Positions 56,819 to 64,000 of a DNA stretch of 64,000 bases are shown here, piece by piece (positions within the stretch are counted from its first letter, which is position 1; each line of letters begins with the position of its first letter). The DNA comes from Clostridia bacterium (GTDB taxonomy: Bacteria > Bacillota > Clostridia > Oscillospirales > Acutalibacteraceae), in assembly GCA_017433225.1 (NCBI GenBank), contig JAFRHS010000011.1, forward strand, positions 1 through 64,000, given 5' to 3'. Both the position numbers and the translations under genes were made by a program. The notes below the pieces were generated by a model. It was given only the letters and a program-made list of their open reading frames with translations. It searched no databases and had not been told where the DNA came from.

Positions 56819-58027
56819 ATGAACGACTACAAGAACAACTACCCATCCATCCTGGTCCACGGCTTTGCCGGCTGGGGTGAAGATGACGGCATGAGCAAGT
56901 ACTTCAACTACTGGGGCATGTTCGGCTCCCGCCGCCTGATCCCGCACCTGCGCGGGGAAGGCTATGAAGTCTACTACCCGTCCCTCGGCCCCTTCTGCAG
57001 TGCATGGGACAGAGCCTGTGAGATCTACGCATTCATCTTCGGCGGCACCGTCGACTACGGCAAGGTCCACAGCCAGAAGTACAACCACAAACGGTTCGGC
57101 CGCACCTATCCCGGTGCTCTCAAAGACCTCGGCAAGACCGAAGCGCACAAGAAGGTCAACCTCTACGGCCACTCCTTCGGCGGCCCCACGGTCAAAGCCT
57201 TTGTCGATCTCATGAACAACGGCTGGCAGGAAGAGATCGACGGCACCGATCCCGACGATCTGTCTCCGCTCTTCAAGGGCGGCATGTCCCACCTCATCCA
57301 CACCGCGGTCACCCTGTCCGGTGTCAACAACGGCACCATCCTCGACCAGTGCTTCAACGACAAGTCCATGCACATCGTTGAGAAGGTCATCCTGAAGGGC
57401 ACCTCTCTGCTCGGCTACAGTGAGTACAACTGGTTCTTCGACCTCGGCCAGCAGCAGTTCGACCTCGGCCACTATCCGGAGGAGAACCATCACGGCGAGA
57501 CCCACCCGCAGAGCAAGCAAGACTTCGAGAATGGCTTCCAGAGATACGCGAGCTCCAAGATGGACCGCTCCAACTGGGAGATGGACATCATCTGGTGCAA
57601 GTGGATGAACGACCGTCAGGGCGTTGCCAAAGACGTCTACTACTTCGCAGAGCGCACGAACAACGGCCATCCGGTCGCGGACGGCACTTACCGCTCCAAC
57701 ACCCACAACCCGATCACGTTCTTCACCGGCAACATCATCGGCAAGAAGCAGCCGGTCCGTGAGACCGGTTACGAGTACGGGCCCGAGTGGTATCCGAACG
57801 ACGGCTATGTCCCGGTCATCGGCCAGAGCGCCCCGCTCAACCAGCCGGCCATCGAAGCCGGTCCGGACACCGAGTTCAAACCCGGCATCTGGTACAACAT
57901 GCCGGTCCGCAACGGCGACCACATCATGTGGAACGGCATGAGCCGCAACAAGTGGGAGTTCTTCGCCATCTTCGACAAGATGTTCGAGCGTGCCCGCATG
58001 CTGCCCGATGCGGAGGACGTCCTGTAA
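56819..58027 (+). CDS. Family I.5-type lipase without a signal peptide
   Basis: The 402-residue alpha/beta hydrolase resembles Geobacillus family I.5 lipases: oxyanion HGFAGWG, GPFCSAWDRACEIYA, GGTVDYG then HxxxxxH before KRFGRTYPG (the zinc-site histidines of that family), nucleophile GHSFGG near residue 122, the Asp of YPNDGYVPV and the His of GDHIMWNG. Known relatives are secreted; this protein begins directly at the catalytic domain, so it should stay in the cytoplasm. GGAGGCG precedes the ATG. It has its own promoter and terminator. Confidence 0.87.
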   Translation: MNDYKNNYPSILVHGFAGWGEDDGMSKYFNYWGMFGSRRLIPHLRGEGYEVYYPSLGPFCSAWDRACEIYAFIFGGTVDYGKVHSQKYNHKRFGRTYPGALKDLGKTEAHKKVNLYGHSFGGPTVKAFVDLMNNGWQEEIDGTDPDDLSPLFKGGMSHLIHTAVTLSGVNNGTILDQCFNDKSMHIVEKVILKGTSLLGYSEYNWFFDLGQQQFDLGHYPEENHHGETHPQSKQDFENGFQRYASSKMDRSNWEMDIIWCKWMNDRQGVAKDVYYFAERTNNGHPVADGTYRSNTHNPITFFTGNIIGKKQPVRETGYEYGPEWYPNDGYVPVIGQSAPLNQPAIEAGPDTEFKPGIWYNMPVRNGDHIMWNGMSRNKWEFFAIFDKMFERARMLPDAEDVL

Positions 58028-58040
58028 ACCGCATTTTCCG

Positions 58041-58070
58041 AGAGTCTGTCATTTTGGCAGACTCTTTTTC
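58041..58070 (+). terminator. Terminator of the lipase gene
   Basis: AGAGTCTG(T)C pairs with G(G)CAGACTCT, followed by TTTTTC. The stem overlaps the -35 box of the next promoter. Confidence 0.8.
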
Positions 58071-58081
58071 TATGTTATACT
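58054..58081 (+). promoter_or_regulatory. Promoter of the second trmD
   Basis: TTGGCA (58054-58059), 16 bases, TATACT (58076-58081) with an extended TGT. It gives this trmD independent expression. Confidence 0.7.
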
Positions 58082-58105
58082 GGACGTCAGAAAAGGAGGG
58101 AGCCC

Positions 58106-58855
58106 ATGATCATTTCCGTTTTGACCATCTTCCCGGAAAGCTTCGAGAGCTTTCTGAAGACCCCGGTCGTGGCCCGCGCCGTCGACAAGGGCCTCGTCTC
58201 CATCGACATCGTTGACATCAAAGAGTTTGCACAGGGCAGTTTCCGCCACATCGACGACTCTCCCTTTGGCGGGGGAGCGGGCATGGTGATGCGCTGTCAG
58301 CCGGTGCTCGACGCGCTGCGGCATGTGAAGGAGCAGGACCCCTCGGGCGATGTGCGGAGCGTCGCCATGACCCCTGCCGGAACACCGTACGATCAGAAGA
58401 CCGCGCGGCGCTTCGCGGAGCTCCCGCACCTCGTCCTTCTCTGCGGCCACTACGAGGGCATGGATGCCCGCATCTTCGGCAGCATCGATGAAGAGATCTC
58501 CATGGGCGACTACATCCTGACCGGCGGCGAACTGCCGGCGATGACGGTCATCGACTCCGTCGTGCGGCTGCTGCCTGGCGCCCTCCGGGGCGCCAGTACG
58601 GAGGAGGAATCCTTTGAAGACGGGCTCCTCGAATATCCGCAGTACACCCAGCCGCGGGAGTACGAGGGGATGTCGGTCCCGGACGTCCTCCTGTCGGGAG
58701 ACCACGGGCGGATCCGCCGCTATCGGCGGCAGGAGGCCCTGCGGCTCACGAAGGAGCGGAGGCCGGACCTCCTCGAGCGGTACATCGCCGAGGGAAAACT
58801 GACGAAAGAAGAGGAAGAACTGCTGTTTTTACTTGAGCAGGAGCCTCAAATGTGA
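58106..58855 (+). CDS. Second TrmD, tRNA (guanine37-N1)-methyltransferase paralog
   Basis: The 249-residue protein is a full-length TrmD with all knot motifs: SVLTIFPESF, DSPFGGGAGMVM, LCGHYEGMDARIFG, SMGDYILTGGELPA and LLSGDHGRIRRYRR. It is clearly diverged from the operon copy at 18384 along its whole length but has no missing motif. It stands alone with its own promoter and AAAGGAGG site. Paralogy, a specialised tRNA set or acquisition by transfer are all possible; sequence alone does not choose. Confidence 0.92.
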   Translation: MIISVLTIFPESFESFLKTPVVARAVDKGLVSIDIVDIKEFAQGSFRHIDDSPFGGGAGMVMRCQPVLDALRHVKEQDPSGDVRSVAMTPAGTPYDQKTARRFAELPHLVLLCGHYEGMDARIFGSIDEEISMGDYILTGGELPAMTVIDSVVRLLPGALRGASTEEESFEDGLLEYPQYTQPREYEGMSVPDVLLSGDHGRIRRYRRQEALRLTKERRPDLLERYIAEGKLTKEEEELLFLLEQEPQM

Positions 58856-58870
58856 TAGAATACACGGCGA

Positions 58871-58925
58871 AGAGCAAAGGTGTTCTTTTTCCCGAAACGG
58901 GGAGAAGTCGTCTTTGCTCTTTTTC
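58871..58925 (+). terminator. Terminator of the second trmD
   Basis: AGAGCAAAG (58871-58879) pairs with CTTTGCTCT (58912-58920), with inner TTCT/AGAA and CCC/GGG pairing, then TTTTT. Confidence 0.82.
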
Positions 58926-58948
58926 TCTGCGTTCGAAGGGCTCTGCTA

Positions 58949-58977
58949 TTGACTTTTTATGCATATATCAGTATCAT
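58949..58977 (+). promoter_or_regulatory. Sigma-A promoter of argF-carAB
   Basis: TTGACT (58949-58954), 17 bases, TATCAT (58972-58977). A TTTATGCA word lies in the spacer (58956-58963) and again across the -10 end (58977-58984), 21 bases apart. Confidence 0.75.
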
Positions 58978-59012
58978 TTATGCAGTCATTTATAAAGAAC
59001 CGCATGATTTCA

Positions 59013-59046
59013 TGAATAATATTCATTTTTCAGCGAATAATATACG
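59013..59046 (+). promoter_or_regulatory. Candidate ARG boxes for the arginine repressor
   Basis: TGAATAATATTCA (59013-59025) is a perfect palindrome close to the ArgR/AhrC consensus TGAATwwwwATTCA, one base shorter in the centre. A degenerate copy, CGAATAATATACG (59034-59046), starts exactly 21 bases later, the spacing of tandem ARG boxes in other bacteria. Both lie in the argF leader. Confidence 0.65.
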
Positions 59047-59091
59047 GAATTCTGCATAAAAGAGACGAATCGTCAATAGAGGAGAATACGC

Positions 59092-60090
59092 ATGGACTTA
59101 AAGGGTAAAGACTTTCTGAAATTACTCGACTTCACACCGGAGGAGATCGGCTATCTCATCGACCTCGCGGCGGACCTCAAGGCCAAGAAAAAGGCCGGCA
59201 TCCCGCACCGTTACTGCGAGGGCAAAAACATTGCCCTCATCTTCGAGAAGACCAGCACCCGGACCCGCTGCAGCTTTGAAGTGGCGGCGCACGACCTCGG
59301 CATGGGCTGCACCTACCTGAACCCGACCGATTCTCAGATCGGGAAGAAGGAGAGCATCGCCGACACGGCGCGCGTGCTGTCCGGTATGTTCGAGGGCATC
59401 GAGTACCGCGGCTATGGGCAGGAGATCGTCGAAGAACTCGCCCGGTACGCGGACGTCCCGGTCTGGAACGGTCTCACCAATGAGTACCATCCGACACAGA
59501 TCCTCGCCGACTTCCTGACCATAAAGGAACACTTCGGCCGCCTCAAAGGCATCAACTTCGTCTACATGGGCGATGCCCGCTACAACATGGGCAACTCGCT
59601 GATGGTCGGCTGCGCCAAGATGGGCCTCAACTTCGTGGCCTGCGCTCCGGCAAAGCGGTACTTCCCGGCGGACGAACTCGTGAAGACCTGCGAGGAGATC
59701 TGTAAAGAGACCGGCGGTTCCGTCCGGCTCATCACCGATCCCATGGAAGCGACGAAGAACGCGGACGTCATCTACACCGACGTCTGGGTCTCCATGGGCG
59801 AGCCCATCGAAGTCTGGGCAGAGCGCATCCACGACCTCCAGGACTATGCGGTCACGAAGAAGATCATGGACAATGCCGCGGAGGGTGCTGTTTTCATGCA
59901 CTGCCTGCCGGCGTTCCATGACTGGAAGACCACCATCGGCCGGGAGATGGGCGAGCGCTTCTCCCGCGACAGCATGGAAGTGACGAACGAAGTCTTCGAG
60001 TCCGAGGCGTCGATCGTCTTCCAGGAAGCAGAGAACCGAATGCATACCATCAAGGCGGTCATGGCCGCCACCATCGGGGAGATCGACTGA
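59092..60090 (+). CDS. argF: Ornithine carbamoyltransferase
   Basis: ArgF makes citrulline from ornithine and carbamoyl phosphate. The 332-residue protein has the phosphate motif STRTRCSFE, the HPTQILADF motif, ornithine-site DVWVSMGEP and the catalytic [10 protein letters not shown]. It could act catabolically (ArcB), but the fused context with carAB and the ARG boxes favour biosynthesis. GAGGAG precedes the ATG; carA begins 2 bases after its stop. Confidence 0.95.
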   Translation: MDLKGKDFLKLLDFTPEEIGYLIDLAADLKAKKKAGIPHRYCEGKNIALIFEKTSTRTRCSFEVAAHDLGMGCTYLNPTDSQIGKKESIADTARVLSGMFEGIEYRGYGQEIVEELARYADVPVWNGLTNEYHPTQILADFLTIKEHFGRLKGINFVYMGDARYNMGNSLMVGCAKMGLNFVACAPAKRYFPADELVKTCEEICKETGGSVRLITDPMEATKNADVIYTDVWVSMGEPIEVWAERIHDLQDYAVTKKIMDNAAEGAVFMHCLPAFHDWKTTIGREMGERFSRDSMEVTNEVFESEASIVFQEAENRMHTIKAVMAATIGEID

Positions 60091-60092
60091 TT

Positions 60093-61259
60093 ATGTCTCA
60101 ATTCCTTAACCGGGCCAATGCCTCTGCCGGAGCGCAGGGGGCCCATACGAAGAAAAAGCGGTACCTTGTCCTGTCGGACGGTACCGTTTATGAGGGGTTT
60201 GCCTTCGGGGCCGATGTGTCCGCCATCGGCGAACTGGTCTTCACGACCGGCATGTGCGGGTACATCGAGACCCTGACCGACCCCAGCTATTACGGACAGA
60301 TCGTGCTGCAGACATACCCGCTCATCGGGAACTACGGCATCATCGAGGACGATTTTGAAGGCGACTGTTTCGTCAAAGGCTATGTCGTCCGCGAATGGTG
60401 CGAGCAGCCGTCCAACTTCCGCTGCCAGTACACCCTGGATACGTTTCTCAAAGAACGGGGCGTTCCCGGCATTTACGGAGTCGATACACGTGAGATCACG
60501 AGGACCATCCGGGAACACGGGGTCATGAACGCCATTCTGTGCGATTCGGTCCCCCGCGATCTCTCGGAGGTCTCTTCTTATGTCATCACCGACGCGGTCC
60601 CCTCCGTCACCACGAAGGAGAAGAAAGTCTTCGAAGCGGTCGAAGGCAGCGCCGGGGAAGAGGGCCCGCTGAAAGTGGCGCTCCTCGACTACGGTGCCAA
60701 ACGGAACATCATCCGCGAGCTCCAGAAGCGGGGGTGCGATGTGGTCGTCCTGCCCGGCACGTCTTCTGCAGACGATGTCCTCGACGAGCACCCCGACGGC
60801 ATCATGCTGTCGAACGGACCCGGGGACCCGGCCGATGCCCAGGACCAGATCATGCAGATCGCCAAGCTCCTCGGCATGAAGCCGATCTTCGGCATCTGTC
60901 TCGGCCACCAGCTGACGGCCATCGCCGCCGGCGCCAGAACCACGAAACTCAAATACGGTCACCGGGGCGTCAACCAGCCCTGTAAGGACGTCAAAGGGAC
61001 CCGGACCTTCATCACGAGCCAGAACCACGGCTACGCGGTGGTCTCCGAGTCTGTGAAGCGGGGCGAAGAGCGTTACATCAACGCGAACGACAAGACCTGC
61101 GAAGGCATCGACTACCCGGACTGGAACGCCTTTACGGTCCAGTTCCACCCGGAAGCGAGCTCCGGCCCCCACGACACCTCGTTCCTGTTCGACCGTTTCA
61201 TCGACAATATGTGGGAAGAGAAGAACAAGAGGGGAGGCGTGACGAATGCCGCTGAATAA
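60093..61259 (+). CDS. carA: Carbamoyl-phosphate synthase small subunit
   Basis: The 388-residue glutaminase subunit has the CarA N-terminal domain (RYLVLSDGTVYEG; TGMCGYIETLTDPSYYGQIV) and the class I amidotransferase domain with nucleophile GICLGHQ and FHPEAS. About 20 extra residues precede the usual start, rich in Ala/Gln; the ribosome binding site is GGGGAG, 15 bases upstream and weakly spaced. It overlaps carB by 14 bases. Confidence 0.95.
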   Translation: MSQFLNRANASAGAQGAHTKKKRYLVLSDGTVYEGFAFGADVSAIGELVFTTGMCGYIETLTDPSYYGQIVLQTYPLIGNYGIIEDDFEGDCFVKGYVVREWCEQPSNFRCQYTLDTFLKERGVPGIYGVDTREITRTIREHGVMNAILCDSVPRDLSEVSSYVITDAVPSVTTKEKKVFEAVEGSAGEEGPLKVALLDYGAKRNIIRELQKRGCDVVVLPGTSSADDVLDEHPDGIMLSNGPGDPADAQDQIMQIAKLLGMKPIFGICLGHQLTAIAAGARTTKLKYGHRGVNQPCKDVKGTRTFITSQNHGYAVVSESVKRGEERYINANDKTCEGIDYPDWNAFTVQFHPEASSGPHDTSFLFDRFIDNMWEEKNKRGGVTNAAE

Positions 61260-64000
61260 AGACATCAAAAAGGTCCTCGTCATCGGCTCCGGTCCCATCG
61301 TCATCGGCCAGGCGGCAGAGTTCGACTATGCCGGTGCCCAGGCCTGCCGCGTCCTGAAGGAGGCGGGCGTCAATGTCGTCCTCGTCAACTCGAACCCCGC
61401 CACGATCATGACCGATCAGGCGCTGGCCGATGAGATCTACCTCGAACCCCTGACGGCGGAGACCGTCAAGCGGATCATCGAAAAAGAAAAACCGGACAGT
61501 CTGCTCGCCGGCCTCGGCGGCCAGACCGGCCTCACTATCTCCATGCAGCTCGAGAAGGAACACTTCCTGACCGACCACGGCGTACAGCTCATCGGCACCA
61601 ATGTCGAAGCCATCGACAAAGCGGAGGACCGGGAACTGTTCAAGGAGACCCTCGAAGCGATCGGCGAACCGGTCATCCCGTCCGATATCGCGGAAGATAT
61701 CACGACGGCGCTGTACATCGCCCACGATATCGGCTATCCGGTCATCGTGCGCCCCGCCTTCACCCTCGGCGGAGCCGGCGGCGGGATCGCGAACGACGCG
61801 GAGGAACTGAAGCTCATCGCCTATACCGGTCTCGAGGCGTCCCCGATCCACCAGATCCTCGTCGAGAAGTGTGTCTCCGGATGGAAGGAGATCGAATTCG
61901 AGACGATGCGCGACTATGCCGGCAACGTCATCGCGGTCTGCTCCATGGAGAACTTTGACCCCGTCGGCATCCACACCGGCGACTCCATCGTCGTGGCGCC
62001 CGCCCAGACCCTCTCCGACAAAGAATACCAGATGCTCCGGACGGCCTCTCTGAACATCATCACGGCCCTCGACATCGTCGGCGGCTGCAACTGTCAGTTT
62101 GCCCTGAACCCGGACACCTTTGAATACGCCGTCATCGAAGTCAACCCCAGAGTCTCCCGGTCGTCCGCTCTGGCCTCCAAGGCCACCGGCTATCCGATCG
62201 CGAAGATCACGACCAAGATCGCCCTCGGCTACAACCTCGATGAGATCGAAAACGACATCACCGGCGAGACCTGTGCCTGCTTTGAGCCCGCACTCGATTA
62301 CATCGTCGTCAAGTTCCCGAAGTGGCCCTTTGACAAGTTCCCGAACGCCGAGCGCAAACTGGGGACCCAGATGAAGGCCACCGGGGAAGTCATGTCCATC
62401 GGCACGAGCTTCGAGATGGCCGTGCTGAAAGCGGTCCGCGGAGCGGAGATCTCACTCAACACCCTGAACCGGAACGCGAAGGACGGCGCACCCATCCGGG
62501 AACGTCTCGCGAGAGTCGATGACTTCCGCATGTTCACGGTCTTTGAAGCCCTGAAAGCAGGCGTGCCGGTCGATGAGATCTTCGAGATCACGAAGATCGA
62601 CCGCTGGTTCCTCTATAAACTCCGGAACCTCGCGGAGTTCGAAGACCGTCTCCAGGACGGCCTGACGCAGGAACTCTATGAAGAGGGCAAGAAGCTCGGC
62701 TATCCGGACGATGCCCTGTGCGCGCTGTCCGGCGCTCCGAGCATCCGTGTGGCAGGCATCTTCCACAGAGACCCGGTCTACAAGATGGTCGACACCTGCG
62801 CCGCGGAATTCGCGGCCACGACACCGTATTTCTACTCGACCTATGATAAGCACTGTGAGTCCCGGACGTTCGCGCGTTCCGGCAAGCCCACGGTCATGGT
62901 CCTCGGCTCCGGCCCCATCCGCATCGGACAGGGCATCGAGTTCGACTACTCCTCGGTCCACTGTGTCTGGACCCTCAAGGAACTGGGCTACGACGTCGTC
63001 ATCGTCAACAACAACCCGGAGACGGTCTCCACGGACTACGACACGGCGGACCGCCTCTACTTCGAGCCCCTGACGCCGGAAGACGTCATGAGCATCATCA
63101 AGGTCGAAAAGCCGGTCGGCGTCGTCGTCGCCTTCGGCGGACAGACCGCGATCGCGCTGACGAAGTATCTCGATGACCACGGCATCAAGATCCTCGGGAC
63201 CTCTGCCAAAAGCATCGATACGGCGGAGGACCGCGAACGGTTCGACGCCCTGCTCGAAAAATATGACATCAAGCGGCCGAAGGGCACTGCCGTCTATACG
63301 CTGGACGGCGCTCTGCGGACGGCACAGAAGCTCGGCTATCCGGTCCTGCTCCGCCCGTCCTATGTCATCGGCGGCCAGAACATGAAGATCGTCCACGATG
63401 AACACGAAGTGGAAGTCTACATGAACAAGATCCTGTCCCAGGGCATCGACAACCCCGTCCTCGTCGACAAGTACATGCAGGGCACGGAACTCGAAGTCGA
63501 CGTCATCTCGGACGGCACCGACATCCTCATCCCCGGCGTCATGCAGCACGTGGAGCGGGCCGGTGTCCACAGCGGCGACTCCATCGCGGTCTACCCGCCC
63601 TACAGCATCAACGACAAGATGATGGACGTCATCGTCGACACTTCCACCAAGCTGGCGCTGGACCTCGGTACACAGGGCCTCGTCAACATCCAGTACCTCA
63701 TCTATCAGAACGAGCTCTACGTCATCGAGGTCAACCCGAGGGCCTCTCGTACGGTCCCGTACATCTCCAAGGTCACCGGCGTGCCCATGGTCGAACTGGC
63801 GAGCCGGGTCATGCTGGGTGAGCCCCTCAAAAAGATGGGCTACGGGACCGGCCTCTACCGGACGCCGCCCTATGTGGCCGTCAAGGTCCCGGTCTTCTCC
63901 TTCGAGAAACTCATGGACGCGAACTCCTACCTCGGTCCGGAGATGAAGTCCACCGGAGAAGTCCTCGGCGTCGGCAAGAACCTGAACGAAGCGCTCTTCA
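61246..64000 (+). CDS. carB: Carbamoyl-phosphate synthase large subunit (partial, runs off window)
   Basis: The frame is open from ATG 61246, with GGGGAGG upstream, to the window end; 918 codons are visible of about 1070. Both ATP-grasp halves are present: VLVIGSGPIVIGQAAEFDYAG and FTLGGAGGG in the first, VMVLGSGPIRIGQGIEFDYSS and YVIGGQNM in the second. The C-terminal allosteric domain lies beyond the edge. Third gene of the argF-carA-carB operon. Confidence 0.97.
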   Translation, partial: MPLNKDIKKVLVIGSGPIVIGQAAEFDYAGAQACRVLKEAGVNVVLVNSNPATIMTDQALADEIYLEPLTAETVKRIIEKEKPDSLLAGLGGQTGLTISMQLEKEHFLTDHGVQLIGTNVEAIDKAEDRELFKETLEAIGEPVIPSDIAEDITTALYIAHDIGYPVIVRPAFTLGGAGGGIANDAEELKLIAYTGLEASPIHQILVEKCVSGWKEIEFETMRDYAGNVIAVCSMENFDPVGIHTGDSIVVAPAQTLSDKEYQMLRTASLNIITALDIVGGCNCQFALNPDTFEYAVIEVNPRVSRSSALASKATGYPIAKITTKIALGYNLDEIENDITGETCACFEPALDYIVVKFPKWPFDKFPNAERKLGTQMKATGEVMSIGTSFEMAVLKAVRGAEISLNTLNRNAKDGAPIRERLARVDDFRMFTVFEALKAGVPVDEIFEITKIDRWFLYKLRNLAEFEDRLQDGLTQELYEEGKKLGYPDDALCALSGAPSIRVAGIFHRDPVYKMVDTCAAEFAATTPYFYSTYDKHCESRTFARSGKPTVMVLGSGPIRIGQGIEFDYSSVHCVWTLKELGYDVVIVNNNPETVSTDYDTADRLYFEPLTPEDVMSIIKVEKPVGVVVAFGGQTAIALTKYLDDHGIKILGTSAKSIDTAEDRERFDALLEKYDIKRPKGTAVYTLDGALRTAQKLGYPVLLRPSYVIGGQNMKIVHDEHEVEVYMNKILSQGIDNPVLVDKYMQGTELEVDVISDGTDILIPGVMQHVERAGVHSGDSIAVYPPYSINDKMMDVIVDTSTKLALDLGTQGLVNIQYLIYQNELYVIEVNPRASRTVPYISKVTGVPMVELASRVMLGEPLKKMGYGTGLYRTPPYVAVKVPVFSFEKLMDANSYLGPEMKSTGEVLGVGKNLNEALF

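Overview
The window is a GC-rich, gene-dense chromosomal segment of a Gram-positive bacterium, most likely an anaerobic member of the Clostridia (Oscillospirales-like). The evidence is the sequence itself: Firmicutes gene orders (era-recO; ylxM-ffh-rpsP-khpA-rimM-trmD; yggS-sepF-divIVA-lspA-rluD), a CdaR/ftsE/ftsX/M23 cluster, a CoA-dehydratase-type iron-sulfur protein pair, a split transketolase, and HPr with both His15 and Ser46. I see no rRNA, CRISPR array, prophage or insertion sequence. Species assignment is inference.

Layout. 1-5.3 kb: era, recO, mutS2 and nfo (ribosome maturation and DNA repair). 5.4-9.6 kb: secreted polysaccharide deacetylase and a convergent GH2 beta-galactosidase. 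9.8-15.1 kb: small accessory genes, including a deoxyinosine glycosylase, a MoaE-like protein, a YjbR-EVE fusion, an AlkD-like glycosylase, an acetyltransferase, a YbaK deacylase and a MerR-TipAS regulator with its own operator-promoter. 15.4-19.1 kb: signal-recognition and ribosome-maturation operon ending in a first trmD. 19.4-24.5 kb: HPr, uvrC, rsmD-coaD, a coiled-coil protein and a pseudouridine synthase. 24.6-29.2 kb: CdaR-like regulator, ftsEX and the M23 hydrolase that FtsEX probably activates. 29.2-34.5 kb: GntR regulator divergent from an iron alcohol dehydrogenase, and two overlapping FAD proteins. 34.7-41.8 kb: alaS, hinT, comEC, holA, rnmV. 41.8-51.0 kb: a tightly overlapping run from cca through miaA, yggS, sepF, divIVA, lspA and rluD to a two-gene transketolase. 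51.2-54.2 kb: two CoA-dehydratase/benzoyl-CoA-reductase-like subunits plus a 60-residue membrane peptide. 54.3-58.9 kb: tRNA-Pro(CGG) with a folded tail element, a CoaC-like flavoprotein, a NhaC antiporter, a family I.5 lipase and a second trmD. 59.1-64.0 kb: argF-carA-carB behind a leader with candidate arginine-repressor boxes; carB runs off the window.

The least ordinary signals are non-coding. An 83-nt hairpin element occurs twice, 86% identical without gaps, in the same orientation directly upstream of mutS2 and of a flavoprotein gene, with compensatory base-pair changes. A nested multi-stem element closed by a tRNA-end-like inverted repeat follows tRNA-Pro. A 10-mer, GTAAATCGCC, occurs four times on the plus strand, always at gene boundaries. 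Among proteins, two intact TrmD paralogs, a ComEC whose beta-lactamase-like domain has lost its metal motif, a long FtsE tail, and a lipase without a signal peptide deserve a second look.
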